From contig NZ_RBTP01000061.1 in the NCBI RefSeq assembly GCF_003702045.1, positions 43,722-107,721 on the forward strand: a stretch of 64,000 bases of DNA, read 5' to 3'. The position numbers and the translations under genes are program-made. Below are positions 35,334-44,707 of the stretch, piece after piece; position 1 is the first letter of the stretch, and every line of letters starts with the position of its first letter. The stretch is from Pseudomonas viridiflava (lineage in GTDB: Bacteria; Pseudomonadota; Gammaproteobacteria; Pseudomonadales; Pseudomonadaceae). The notes below the pieces were generated by a model. It was given only the letters and a program-made list of their open reading frames with translations, made no database searches and was not told the DNA's origin.

Positions 35334-36547
35334 CGAGCATCCTCCACAAGGCGTTCACCGCCACGCACAAAGTGCTGTGCCGGACGCGGATGGCAGAGAA
35401 AATCCACATGGGAGATGTTGAAGCCATAAGCCCCGGCCATTGGCAGCACCAGCAGATCGCCGATGGCGACGCCCTTGAAGGGATGCTTGCGGCTCAGCAC
35501 ATCCTTGGGCGTGCACAGTTGCCCGACCACAGTGCAGGCCTTTTCTTCGGACTCGGCCGTCTGAGGAACGCTTGGCAAATGGATGACCGGATGATCGTGG
35601 CTCTGGGCGACCGGCAGGCGAAACTGGTGGGTGCCGCCGCGACAGACCAGAAAATGCTCTCCATGACTGGTTTTGGCGTCCAGCACTTCGATCACGTAAT
35701 AGCCGCAGTAGGCGCTGATGAACCGGCCCGGTTCGAAACGCAGGATCGGCGCATCGGCTTGCTCTCCGAGCCGCTTCTCCAGATATCGGCAAAAACGCTG
35801 CCAGTCGAAACGCTGCTCGGTCAGGTAGTCCACGCCAATCCCGCCCCCGACATTGAAGTGGGTCACTTGATCCGGTTGACGTGTCAGCGCTTTCCACTGT
35901 GGCCAACGCTGCAAGTAAAAATCGATCAACTGCTCGTGCCGCTCCACCGAAAGCTGATGCGACATGGCATGCACATGAAAGCCCTTGAGCGTCAGGTGGC
36001 TGGCATCGTCTACGCGCTGCACGGCTTCAGCGAGATCCGCCTCGTCGATTCCAAACGGAGTTGCGGTTCCGGCCATCGCCAGTTTGCTCGACTGGGTAGG
36101 TGGCAACTGTGGGTTGATGCGGATGAACACCGGTTGCACGCGTCCAACGTCGCTCGCCAGTGCTTGCAGGCGCTCGATTTCGTTGAGGCTTTCCACATGG
36201 AACGCTTCGACCTTGTTGAGCAGCGCCCAGCGCAAGTCGGAGTCCAGCTTGCCGGGGCCGGAGAACACAAACGATTTGCGCGTCGGACAGGCCATCACCC
36301 GCTCGATTTCTCCGCCCGACGAGATTTCGAAGCCACTGACCAGGGGGGCCAGCGTTTCCAGCACAGGCGCTTCGCTGTTGGCCTTGATGGCGTAATACAG
36401 CTCCACTCCTGCGGGAAGCGCCGCCATGACCTCGCTGACATGCTGCTGGAGCGCATCGAGGTCGTAGACAAACGCTGCCAGTGGATCGCTTTCCAGAGCC
36501 CGCGCCTCATCGATCACCGCGCGCACCGCGTCCGGCAACTTATGCAT
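35330..36547 (-). CDS. acsE: PLP-dependent decarboxylase AcsE
   Basis: The 405-residue protein belongs to the ornithine/diaminopimelate decarboxylase fold III family. LYYAIKANSEAPVLETLA carries the PLP lysine, with GFEISSGGEIERV, HFNVGGGIGVDYL, RFEPGRFISAYCGYYVIEVLDAK and the CTPKDVLSRK and MAGAYGF segments. In achromobactin synthesis it converts the serine-derived unit into an ethanolamine unit (seryl decarboxylation). The ATG at 36547 overlaps the acsD stop and has AGGAGG 7 nt ahead; longer in-frame starts lie inside acsD. Confidence 0.9.
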   Translation of the reverse strand: MHKLPDAVRAVIDEARALESDPLAAFVYDLDALQQHVSEVMAALPAGVELYYAIKANSEAPVLETLAPLVSGFEISSGGEIERVMACPTRKSFVFSGPGKLDSDLRWALLNKVEAFHVESLNEIERLQALASDVGRVQPVFIRINPQLPPTQSSKLAMAGTATPFGIDEADLAEAVQRVDDASHLTLKGFHVHAMSHQLSVERHEQLIDFYLQRWPQWKALTRQPDQVTHFNVGGGIGVDYLTEQRFDWQRFCRYLEKRLGEQADAPILRFEPGRFISAYCGYYVIEVLDAKTSHGEHFLVCRGGTHQFRLPVAQSHDHPVIHLPSVPQTAESEEKACTVVGQLCTPKDVLSRKHPFKGVAIGDLLVLPMAGAYGFNISHVDFLCHPRPAQHFVRGGERLVEDAR

Positions 36548-38342
36548 AACGGACCTCCTTGGCATAACGTGTTTCTTCACCCCACGGCGAGGCGAGGCGC
36601 ACGTAATTGGCCTCGCGATCAGCCTTAGCGGCCAGACGGACCTTGAGGTTGGTCTTGCAAGCGATGGAGTCGCCAGCAATCAGCGCGTCCAGCTCAGGTG
36701 CCGGACGCAGCAGCTCGGCGCGAATACGGCGCAGTTGTTGCTCGACACGCTGCCACATCAACGGCGCAAGGTGCGCCCGCTCCCAGCTCAAGGCCAGCAC
36801 GGCTTCGGACAGGTTGTTGATCAACAGGCAGTAGGTAATGCGGCTCCAGCCCTGCTCGCGGGAATACTGCATGGATTGGCGAACACGCGGATGCAGCGCC
36901 GTTTCAATGTGCTTCATGCCCAGTTCTTCGGTCAGCTTGACCCCTTCGAAGTCGCGCAACAGCAGTTGTTGAGGACGGCCGTTGTCGTGGATCACGACGG
37001 CATTCTGCAAATGCGGCTCCATGACGATGCCGTGGTTGAAGAACAACGCCATGACCGGACGCAGCAACAGGGCTTGATACTGGTCGAACCACGTCAACAG
37101 ATCCTCGTCGTCCAGCGCTCTGCCTTTGAAGCCTTCGAGAAATTCGAGCACCAGAGGCCTTGAACGCAGATCACGCGCGAACAAGGTGCCCGCCATCACG
37201 CTGCAATCGGGACCGGAGCGACGGCAGAAATTCTCTCGCAGGATCGCGCCGGTCTGCTCGCGAAACCAATGATCATCCGATTCGCTCGCACCCTTTGGCG
37301 CCCAGCTCAGGGACCCCGGCTCGGCGACAGCGGACAGCCCACCAAGGGTTTCCGGCCGTGTGGTGTGCAGACGCTGGAACAGCGCGTCGATGATCAGTGT
37401 GCTTTCCAGCTCGTACCAGGCGTTTTTCCTGACGCAGTTGGTGATACGCACGTTCAGCGAACCCTTGATGAAATAGTCGTGCCCTTCGATGTACCAGGTG
37501 CGCATCGAGGCCGTCGGGCTGGCAAGCGGCCCGCTGGTGCCCAGGTCCACCACGTCGCCCTGCTCGATCAGACGTTGCACGCGACGATCCTGCAGGAACA
37601 ATTCGGCCTGGACCGGGTGCATGCAAATCAGCGCGTGGCCCGGGCGGGCTTTCGCTTGATCCACAAACCCTTCCATGACCTGTGTGTCGCTCAGACCATT
37701 GGCGCTGATTCGCAGCCCGTCCAGCGGCACTTCGAACAGGTGCAGCGCCGTTTTTGCCTGAAATTCCGGGGCATAGGTTTCCTGCGCCAGATGCTTGGGC
37801 CACAGGCGCGCCTTGGGGGCCGGGTGATTGGGGTGACCGAACCACAAGCCTTGCTCGCTGGCCAGATAACCACTCAACGGCTTGGGATGCTCGCCGCTCA
37901 TGTTATGGGCCACAATCGCGGCCGTCAGTTGCTGGCTTTGCAGGACCTGATCCAGCAGTTCGTCGTTGCTGGAACGGGTCATGTACTCGCACGCAGACAG
38001 CATCTGCGCGACGAACTCTGGAAACGCCAGGCATTGCCAGGTGCCTTGGCCACGTCGCGCATAGACGTCGGACAGGTAACGGTGGCTACCCAGACGGTCC
38101 TGGCGGTCTACCAGTACGAAGAACTGTTGCTTGTTGGGCAGGCTGATGGTCAGCGGAATCCCCTTCCATTGGCCACCGTCGACAAAGCTGCCGGGCGCGA
38201 TACCCAGCATGCCTTGCGGCCAGGTGTAATGAAGGCAGTCTTCTGGCAGTGCAAATTCCTTGATCAGGCAATTAAGTAAAGCGCGGGTCGTCGCCAACTC
38301 GCTCACCATGTTTGATAAAACGGTGCGATCGGTATTAGTCAT
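36540..38342 (-). CDS. acsD: NIS synthetase AcsD (citrate-activating)
   Basis: The 600-residue protein has EQGLWFGHPNHPAPKARLWP, LICMHPVQAELFLQ, YFIKGSLNVRITNCVRKNAWYELESTL and GIVMEPHLQNAVVIHDNGRPQQLLLRDFEGVKL, in the order seen in structurally known AcsD. AcsD from Dickeya joins citrate to L-serine in the first committed step. GGAG precedes the ATG. A 195-nt gap separates it from acsF; I see no clear second promoter or Fur box there, so read-through from acsF is likely. Confidence 0.92.
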   Translation of the reverse strand: MTNTDRTVLSNMVSELATTRALLNCLIKEFALPEDCLHYTWPQGMLGIAPGSFVDGGQWKGIPLTISLPNKQQFFVLVDRQDRLGSHRYLSDVYARRGQGTWQCLAFPEFVAQMLSACEYMTRSSNDELLDQVLQSQQLTAAIVAHNMSGEHPKPLSGYLASEQGLWFGHPNHPAPKARLWPKHLAQETYAPEFQAKTALHLFEVPLDGLRISANGLSDTQVMEGFVDQAKARPGHALICMHPVQAELFLQDRRVQRLIEQGDVVDLGTSGPLASPTASMRTWYIEGHDYFIKGSLNVRITNCVRKNAWYELESTLIIDALFQRLHTTRPETLGGLSAVAEPGSLSWAPKGASESDDHWFREQTGAILRENFCRRSGPDCSVMAGTLFARDLRSRPLVLEFLEGFKGRALDDEDLLTWFDQYQALLLRPVMALFFNHGIVMEPHLQNAVVIHDNGRPQQLLLRDFEGVKLTEELGMKHIETALHPRVRQSMQYSREQGWSRITYCLLINNLSEAVLALSWERAHLAPLMWQRVEQQLRRIRAELLRPAPELDALIAGDSIACKTNLKVRLAAKADREANYVRLASPWGEETRYAKEVRYA

Positions 38343-38537
38343 GTCTGCTCCACAGTCGCTGTTCGCTGACTGTTCAGGTACGTCGCAACAAGCGTTAATA
38401 ACGGCTTGCGGCCTGACAACTTACGTACGGGCATGATTTATCACGGGAACAATCGCCGCTGGATAAATCCTTTCACCCAATACACTGTATTTTTGCGGGC
38501 CTGGCATTGTTTAAAGGGTCGTCAATGAGCGACGCCG

Positions 38538-39914
38538 TTATGTGCGCAGTTGAAGGAGCGCTGATTTGAGGGCTTCTTCAAAACGCTGGATCACTAACTG
38601 ACATTGTTCATCGGTGATAATCAACGGCGGTAATAAACGAATGACATTGCCATTTCGGCCACCGCGTTCAAGCAACAAACCGTGTTTGAAACACTGTTGT
38701 TGAATCACGAGTGCAAGTTCTGGATCCGTGGGAAAACTGCCCAGGCGGTCTGCCGGTTTGCGCTCGTCAACGATCTCGATGCCCAGCATTAAACCGCGCC
38801 CGCGCACCTGCCCCATCGCGGGATAGCGTGATTGCAGAAGCGTCAATTGGTCCATGAGCCACTGGCCACGCTTGCTGGCCTGACCGGCGAGATTCTGCCG
38901 CTGCAGCACTTCAAGCGTCGCAAGCCCTGTGGCCATCGCCATCTGATTGCCCCGGAAGGTGCCGGAGTGATTGCCCGGTGACCAGGCGTCGAACTCGCGC
39001 TTGATGCCCAATACCGCCAGCGGCAGGCCGCCCCCGACCGCCTTGGACATAACAATGATGTCCGGCTCGATGCCGGCATGTTCGAAGGCGAACATCTTGC
39101 CGGTGCGACCGAAACCTGCCTGCACCTCATCCAGAATCAACAGAATGCCGTGTTTGCGAGTCACTTCACGGATCTGCCGCAGCCAGCTGTTCGGTGCCGG
39201 ATTGACGCCGCCCTCGCCCTGTACGGCCTCTAAAATCACCGCCGCTGGCAGGGATACACCGCTTTCGACGTCCTCGATGAACTGCGTGAAGTAATACCCC
39301 AGCGCCTCTGTGCCTGCTTCGCCACCAATGCCCAGCGGACAGCGGTATTGATGCGGATAAGGCAAGAACTGCACACCGGGCATCAGACCGGCTACCGCGT
39401 CTTTCGGCCCGGTGTTGCCGGTCAGCGCCAGGGCACCGTGGGTCATGCCGTGGTAGGCCCCGGAAAAGCTGATGATGTTGCTGCGGCCGGTGGCGGTCTT
39501 GGCCAATTTGAGCGCTGCCTCGACAGCATCTGCGCCGGAAGGTCCACAGAACTGCAGGCAATAGTCGCGTCCTTGTCCCGGCAGCAGGCTCAGCAGCGTT
39601 TCGCTGAAAGCGTCCTTGACCGGGGTGGTCAGGTCAAGGGTGTGCATCGGCATGCCGGAGGTCAGGAAGCTGTCCAGACTGGCCATGATTGCTTCATGGT
39701 TGTGCCCCAATGCCAGCGTTCCCGCCCCGGCCAGACAATCCAGATACGTGGTACCCTCAACGTCCGTGACCCAAAGCCCGTGCGCCTTGGCAATAGCCAA
39801 TGGCAACTTGCGCGGATAACTTCGAACATTGGATTCAAACTTCGCCTGTCGAGCCAGATAGTTGGCATTGGTTTTCTGCGACGCAGTAGAGTGCAATAAG
39901 CCATCATTCAACAT
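38538..39914 (-). CDS. acsF: Diaminobutyrate--2-oxoglutarate aminotransferase AcsF
   Basis: The 458-residue class III aminotransferase has NVRSYPRKLPLAIAKAHG, FCGPSGADAVEAALKLAKTATGR, FSGAYHGMTHGALALTGN, LLILDEVQAGFGRTGKMFAFEHAG and the PLP lysine in IVMSKAVGGGLPLAV. It makes 2,4-diaminobutyrate from aspartate semialdehyde, a building block of achromobactin. It is the first gene of the biosynthesis/uptake unit. GAGGG precedes the ATG and a Fur box lies directly upstream. Confidence 0.92.
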   Translation of the reverse strand: MLNDGLLHSTASQKTNANYLARQAKFESNVRSYPRKLPLAIAKAHGLWVTDVEGTTYLDCLAGAGTLALGHNHEAIMASLDSFLTSGMPMHTLDLTTPVKDAFSETLLSLLPGQGRDYCLQFCGPSGADAVEAALKLAKTATGRSNIISFSGAYHGMTHGALALTGNTGPKDAVAGLMPGVQFLPYPHQYRCPLGIGGEAGTEALGYYFTQFIEDVESGVSLPAAVILEAVQGEGGVNPAPNSWLRQIREVTRKHGILLILDEVQAGFGRTGKMFAFEHAGIEPDIIVMSKAVGGGLPLAVLGIKREFDAWSPGNHSGTFRGNQMAMATGLATLEVLQRQNLAGQASKRGQWLMDQLTLLQSRYPAMGQVRGRGLMLGIEIVDERKPADRLGSFPTDPELALVIQQQCFKHGLLLERGGRNGNVIRLLPPLIITDEQCQLVIQRFEEALKSALLQLRT

Positions 39915-39940
39915 CTGTTAACCCTCGCTTAATTCGGGAT

Positions 39941-39971
39941 GAAAACTATTCTCATTTCCGGAAAAGTGCAA
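39941..39971 (-). promoter_or_regulatory. acsF promoter with Fur box
   Basis: On the minus strand GGAAATGAGAATAGTTTTC (39941-39959) matches 13 of 19 positions of the Fur consensus. It overlaps a possible promoter, TTGCAC (39966-39971), 17-nt spacer, TAGTTT (39943-39948). The GGAAAT inside the Fur box also resembles the -35 of FecI-type promoters, so direct AcsS control is possible. The centre is about 36 nt before the acsF start codon. Confidence 0.6.
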
Positions 39972-40228
39972 GTACGTTATGACAAATTAATTCTGAATTT
40001 AATATGACAACGGCACAGCCAGCGACATGAACATTACAGGCACACTGAAGCACCGATTAAAGAATCGGCCATTATCAAAGTGCCACGACGGCAGCGCACA
40101 ATGGGGGCGCATTCCTTATTGCGGTAATCACAACGGAACCGGTCTTTAGTTATAAAGACGTTTGCTATCCAAGTTGTCATCTACATCGCATGTTCTCTGT
40201 GTAATGGGTCCATCTTTATTCAACGACA
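39972..40228. other. Intergenic region between acsF and the receptor gene
   Basis: About 250 bp with no gene. It contains one small perfect hairpin (CCGATT-AAAG-AATCGG) and is moderately AT-rich near the acsF promoter; nothing else stood out. Confidence 0.4.
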
Positions 40229-40252
40229 CTGCTGCCCTGCCCTGGGCAGCAG
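40229..40252 (-). terminator. Inverted repeat after the achromobactin receptor gene
   Basis: CTGCTGCCC and GGGCAGCAG form a perfect 9-bp stem with a 6-nt loop, 10 nt beyond the receptor stop codon. The T tract is weak. Confidence 0.45.
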
Positions 40253-40262
40253 CCGTGCATGA

Positions 40263-42695
40263 TCAGAAACCAACGGTGGCCGAAATCAAGTAGGTTCTCG
40301 GAGTGGCGAGCGTCAAGCCAGGCTCACTGTCATCCGAAGCCCCCGCCGAACTCCAATAGCGCTTGTCCATGACGTTCTCGACATTGGCCCGCAGGGTGAT
40401 GGTCTTCTGATCGACCTTGAAGGCGTAACGTGCGCCGACATCGAAACGCTCGGAGGAATCGATTTCCTTGGTGTTGGCTTGATCCAGGTACTGGGAACTG
40501 GTGTAGATGCCCCGCCCGGTCAGGGTCAGACCTTGAACCGCCGGCACGTCCCATTCGGCACCCAGGTTCACGTTGTACTCAGGTGTCGCCGGGGCACTGT
40601 TGCCGTCAAAGGCGCCACCGGTTGTATTTTTCAGCTCGCTATCGATATACATCACACCGCCCAACAGGCGGAAGCCTTTGAGCGGTTCGCCGAACATGGT
40701 CAACTCGACGCCATTGTTTTCGCGCTTGCCATTGGGCCCGAACACGCGAGAAGCGGCGTTGGTTTCGTAAGCAGGCTGCTTGATGCGGAACACGCTGCCG
40801 GTGAAGGCAAAGGAGCCCAGGTCATACTTGGCACCGACTTCGACCTGGCGACTGACGAAGGGCGGAAAGATCTCGTCTTCATTGATCGATGTCGAAGGCG
40901 CAATCTTGCCTTGACTCAAGCCTTCCATGTAGTTGGCGTACACCGACAGCTCGTCGGTCACCTTGTACAGAATGCCGCCCGACGGTGAGATTTTTTCCTC
41001 GTCGTACGCGGTGTCGCCTTTGACATTGTTGGTCCAGTCATCAACCTTGACTCGCTGCCAACGCGCTCCCAAGGTCAGCAGCAGACGGTCATCGAAGAAT
41101 CCCAGTGTGTCGGACAGCGCCAGACCGCTGAAGCGGTTTTCGGTGTAAACCTTGTCATCCCTGCGTGTCGGGTTGGCCGGTGTCGGGGTATCGATGGGGT
41201 TGAACAGGTTGCTCGGGGACGCCGCGTAACGCGCACCACCGTTTTCGAAGTCCATGTAGAAATAACTGGCGGCCAGATTGACCTCGTGGCTGACCGGACC
41301 GGTATTGAACCAGTTGCGGACACCGGCGGACGCAGTGCGTACGTTCTCATCACGCGTGAAGTCACGAGGCTGCACGCTGAAATCACCCGCATTGTTGGTG
41401 ATCGAGACCGCATGGCGCAGGAAGTCATGATCACTCTTGCGGGCACCTACGCCGCCGTAGACCATCACCGAATCGCTGACGTCGTATTCGGCGTTGACCG
41501 TACCAAAGGTGTCCTCAGTGCGTGCCTTGCTCCAGGATTGCGCATAGTTGTCACGCACATCGTTGGGGTTGGGCACTTTGGCATTCGGACCAATTTGCAC
41601 TCGTTCCTGTGGTGCGTCAGTGTTGCGTTCGGTGTGGCCGATATCGGTCGAAAGACGCAGGCGCTCACCCCGGAAGTCCAGACCCAGGACGGCCATTTCG
41701 CGGTCGACGCTCTGATGGTCCCAAGTGGTATCGCCGGACTGCTTGACGCCGTTGAAACGAATACCGAACTTGTCTTCGTCGCCGAACCGGCGGCCGATGT
41801 CTACCGCGCCGCCCACCTGGCTGTCGGAGGCATAGCTGCCGGTGAATTCAGTGATCGGTTTGTCGGTCGCGCGCTTGGGCACCACGTTGATGCCACCCCC
41901 GACACTGCCACGCGGAGAGATGCCGTTAACCAGCTGGCTCGGGCCTTTGAGGATGTCCACCCGCTCGGCCATTTCCATATCGATCGTGTAGGTCGGCAGA
42001 ATGCCGTACAGGCCGTTATAGGAAACATCGCTGTTGAACAGGCTCAAGCCACGGATGGTGAACTGCTCGTAGCGTCCGCCAGCCGGGTTGGTCGCGCGCA
42101 CCGACGGATCGCTGGCAATCAGGTCGCCCAGCGTGCGGGCCTGCTGATTCTTCACTGCCTCCTGGGTGTAGGTGGTCATGCTGAACGGGGTGTCCATGAA
42201 GTCCCGCGAGCCGAGCATCCCCTGCGAGCCACGACGTGCAACCTGACCACCGGCGTAAGCCTGACCGTCGGTCGTGCCGCCCGCGCCGAGAATCGAGGTG
42301 GGTGCCAGTTCCAGGCTGCCACTGCTGGGTGCTGGGATCAGCGTGTAAGCCTGTTCGCCCACCGGCACCAGTTGCAGACCGGAACCTTGCAGCAGACGGG
42401 CAAAACCCTCCTCGACGGCGAAGTCGCCAGACAGGCCGGCACTGTTACGTCCGTTTACCAGCGCGGGGTCAACCGACAGATTCACGCCCGCCAGGCCTGC
42501 AAAGCGTGTGAGTGCGGCGCTCAGGCTACCAGCAGGCACTTCGTAGGCACGGCGTCCCGACGTTTCTGCCCAACTGTTGGAGATGAACAGCGGGCTGGCG
42601 CTGAGTGTCAGCAGAAGACTGACGTGCAAAAGCGGACGTAAACGGAAAGGAGGCACTGCGGACATGTAGGGAAGCTCTCGTAGTTTTTTGTTCAC
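40263..42695 (-). CDS. TonB-dependent achromobactin receptor with STN signalling domain
   Basis: The 810-residue protein has a signal peptide (HVSLLLTLSASPLFISNSWA) and an STN domain (about 48-125: YEVPAGSLSAALTRFAGLAGVNLSVDP through LLQGSGLQLVPVGEQAYTLIP). The plug includes ASDPSVRATNPAGGRYEQFTIRGL and VDILKGPSQLVNGISPRGSVGGGINVVPKRA. A barrel follows, ending in RTYLISATVGF with terminal Phe. The STN domain lets the loaded receptor signal through the FecR-like protein to the sigma factor encoded upstream. The GTG at 42695 (MNKKLRE) is used here; ATG 42665 (MSAVPPF) is an alternative. The gene sits 41 nt after fecR. Confidence 0.9.
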   Translation of the reverse strand: MNKKLRELPYMSAVPPFRLRPLLHVSLLLTLSASPLFISNSWAETSGRRAYEVPAGSLSAALTRFAGLAGVNLSVDPALVNGRNSAGLSGDFAVEEGFARLLQGSGLQLVPVGEQAYTLIPAPSSGSLELAPTSILGAGGTTDGQAYAGGQVARRGSQGMLGSRDFMDTPFSMTTYTQEAVKNQQARTLGDLIASDPSVRATNPAGGRYEQFTIRGLSLFNSDVSYNGLYGILPTYTIDMEMAERVDILKGPSQLVNGISPRGSVGGGINVVPKRATDKPITEFTGSYASDSQVGGAVDIGRRFGDEDKFGIRFNGVKQSGDTTWDHQSVDREMAVLGLDFRGERLRLSTDIGHTERNTDAPQERVQIGPNAKVPNPNDVRDNYAQSWSKARTEDTFGTVNAEYDVSDSVMVYGGVGARKSDHDFLRHAVSITNNAGDFSVQPRDFTRDENVRTASAGVRNWFNTGPVSHEVNLAASYFYMDFENGGARYAASPSNLFNPIDTPTPANPTRRDDKVYTENRFSGLALSDTLGFFDDRLLLTLGARWQRVKVDDWTNNVKGDTAYDEEKISPSGGILYKVTDELSVYANYMEGLSQGKIAPSTSINEDEIFPPFVSRQVEVGAKYDLGSFAFTGSVFRIKQPAYETNAASRVFGPNGKRENNGVELTMFGEPLKGFRLLGGVMYIDSELKNTTGGAFDGNSAPATPEYNVNLGAEWDVPAVQGLTLTGRGIYTSSQYLDQANTKEIDSSERFDVGARYAFKVDQKTITLRANVENVMDKRYWSSAGASDDSEPGLTLATPRTYLISATVGF

Positions 42696-42736
42696 TTACC
42701 TGCAATGACAAGTGAGCCGAAAAAAAGGGACAGGCT

Positions 42737-43702
42737 TCACGCAGTATTTTTTGTAGAGCGACTTTTTCGAGGCACCACCGTGACCCAATAGCGGGTGCGC
42801 ATCTGCACATCCACCGGCAGACTGGCTGCCAGCAGCGAGAGGACCCGGTCAGTGTTGTCGAGCCGGAAGCTTCCCGTGACACGCAGCGTTTCAAGCTCGG
42901 GCTCCCAGCGCAGCAGGCCAGGCCTGTATCGCCCCAGTTCGCGAAGGAAATGGCCCAATGTCTGGTTCTGCGCAGTCAGCACACCGTCTCGCCAGCCGGG
43001 CGACATCGCATCGAAGACGCTGATCGGGCCTGCCCCGCCGCGTTGCAGACTCAGTTGCTGTTGAGCGTGCAGGTCCAGGTCCGGCCCTTGCAGAGGCTGC
43101 ACCCGCACAGTGCCACTGACCACCGACACCCGACACTGCGCCGCATCAAGACGCATGCAGACTTCGCTACGGGCGACAATGACCCGGCCATAGGGACCTT
43201 CAAGGGTCAGCGGCGCACTGCCCGGTACTTTCAGGGAAATCTCGCCACGCAGCAGCGTCACTTGCCGCGTGGTCAGGTCGACGTTCACAGCGCTGTCGGT
43301 GTTCAACTGCAAGGTGCTGCCATCGGCGAGAGACAGCCGTTTGTGTTCGCCAATGGAGGTTTGCAGGTCGGCACGCCAGACATCCAGCGGCAGTTGGCGC
43401 CCCAGCAACCATACGGCGGGCACCAGCGTGGCGACACCGAGCGCCCTTTTGAGGGCTGCGCGGCGGGCCTTGTCGGGGCGATCGAGGGTGGCCATCGCCA
43501 GATTGGCGGGCAAGCCGAAAAAACGCTGGCGCAGCTGTTGCGCCTTTTGCCAGGCGCGTTCATGACTGCAGGAACTGTCACGCCAGAGTTGCAGCTTGAC
43601 GTGATCTTCGTCACTGGCACCGCCGGATTCTAGCAAAGCCAACCATTGCGCAGCCCTGCGCGCGACTTCGCGTTCCTCGCTGGACGGGGCCGAACGGATC
43701 AC
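42737..43702 (-). CDS. FecR-like anti-sigma/sigma regulator
   Basis: The 321-residue protein has the N-terminal cytoplasmic DUF4880-like region (EEREVARRAAQWLALLESGG), one membrane segment (GVATLVPAVWLLGRQLPL), the FecR domain (TSIGEHKRLSLADGSTLQLNTDSAVNVDLTTRQVTLLRGE) and a C-terminal STN-like end. It relays the receptor signal to AcsS. The start is GTG at 43702, overlapping the acsS stop as GTGA; the longer in-frame version begins inside acsS. Confidence 0.88.
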   Translation of the reverse strand: MIRSAPSSEEREVARRAAQWLALLESGGASDEDHVKLQLWRDSSCSHERAWQKAQQLRQRFFGLPANLAMATLDRPDKARRAALKRALGVATLVPAVWLLGRQLPLDVWRADLQTSIGEHKRLSLADGSTLQLNTDSAVNVDLTTRQVTLLRGEISLKVPGSAPLTLEGPYGRVIVARSEVCMRLDAAQCRVSVVSGTVRVQPLQGPDLDLHAQQQLSLQRGGAGPISVFDAMSPGWRDGVLTAQNQTLGHFLRELGRYRPGLLRWEPELETLRVTGSFRLDNTDRVLSLLAASLPVDVQMRTRYWVTVVPRKSRSTKNTA

Positions 43703-44208
43703 CAGTCCACCAGCAGGCAGTGTTCGTAGGCTTGGGCCATGTAGCGTTTGACGGTGCGCTCGGAAACCTGCAAACGTTCGGCAATTTCGCGGTAGCCAAG
43801 CCCCTCGAGCTGGCTCAAGAGAAAGGCCCTGCGCACCACGGCGGACAGCCCATCGAGTAACTCGTCCAGCGCTTGCAGGGTTTCCAGCAACAGCCATCGC
43901 TGCTCAGGCGACGGCGCACTGTCTTCCGGCAGATGTGACAGCGCTTCGAGGTAGGCCTGCTCCAGACTGCGACGTGTATAGAAGTTGCTGAGCAGGCGTT
44001 TGCCTACGGTCATCAGATAGGCGCGAGGCTCTTGCATGTCAGCGATCTGCTGTGAACTGGACAACACGCGCAGAAAGGTATCCTGGCTCAGGTCCGCAGC
44101 ATCCCAGGCATTGCCCATCCGTCGCCGCAACCAGCTTTCCAGCCAGCCATAATGGTCGCGGTACAGGGAATGTAGAGAGTGGTCCGTTGACGTCGCTGCT
44201 TCGATCAT
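43699..44208 (-). CDS. acsS: ECF sigma factor of the iron-starvation (FecI) group, AcsS
   Basis: The 169-residue protein has region 2 (LYRDHYGWLESWLRRRMGNAWDAADLSQDTFLRVL) and region 4 (SAVVRRAFLLSQLEGLGYREIAERLQVSERTVKRYMAQAYEHCL). Its position next to fecR, an STN receptor and the achromobactin genes matches AcsS, reported to control achromobactin synthesis in P. syringae B728a. It is first in the acsS-fecR-receptor unit behind a Fur box. Confidence 0.88.
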   Translation of the reverse strand: MIEAATSTDHSLHSLYRDHYGWLESWLRRRMGNAWDAADLSQDTFLRVLSSSQQIADMQEPRAYLMTVGKRLLSNFYTRRSLEQAYLEALSHLPEDSAPSPEQRWLLLETLQALDELLDGLSAVVRRAFLLSQLEGLGYREIAERLQVSERTVKRYMAQAYEHCLLVDW

Positions 44209-44235
44209 GTCGAGAGGCCTTGCGCTATGGATGTG

Positions 44236-44277
44236 TCAAATGAGACTCATTCTAATTAGTGTTATATCCCGAGTCCA
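44236..44277 (-). promoter_or_regulatory. acsS promoter with Fur box
   Basis: TCAAATGAGACTCATTCTA (44236-44254, plus strand) matches 12 of 19 Fur consensus positions. Read on the minus strand it overlaps TAGAAT (-10, 44249-44254), 17 nt after TGGACT (-35, 44272-44277). The layout predicts iron-Fur repression of the sigma factor operon. Confidence 0.6.
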
Positions 44278-44707
44278 TGTCCTTTTTCCATAAACACCCC
44301 GTCGCAGCGGAGTCAAAAGGGTCCAAACGGCCCTCAACGACCCGGTTTGCAACGGCTGCGCCGCAGATGGAATCTTGACAGATTCCTGTGGATCAGGGCC
44401 TGCCGTGACCCAGACGCACCACGACCAAGCCGTCGCTTGCTACGTTTCCCACTGATCGACACGGCTCTGCAAGCGATGAACCCACGCCCGGTTTCTCCCG
44501 AGTGATCGCGGGGCATTCCTTGAAGCAGAGGGATCAGCAACCCCCTTCCTCGCAGCCGCATACCCGTCGTGCGCAATGGAAATAACGCTTAGTCGCTCTA
44601 AATCGTCATCTTTCGCAGGCAGCTTAGTTGGAGAAATAAAAAACTTAGTTGTGTGACCGCGCCGCGTTACTCGCGTCTTAGATACGTCAGTAGTTCTCGA
44701 ATCATGG
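44278..44707. other. Divergent intergenic region between acsS and the LuxR gene
   Basis: About 430 bp beyond the acsS promoter without a supported gene. Short open frames on the minus strand (44334-44576, 44440-44829) have no family features. No clear repeat was found. Confidence 0.4.

Noticed and set aside
38343..38537. Possible separate acsD promoter or Fur box in the acsF-acsD gap
   Set aside because: No sequence there matched the Fur consensus or a spaced -35/-10 pair well enough.
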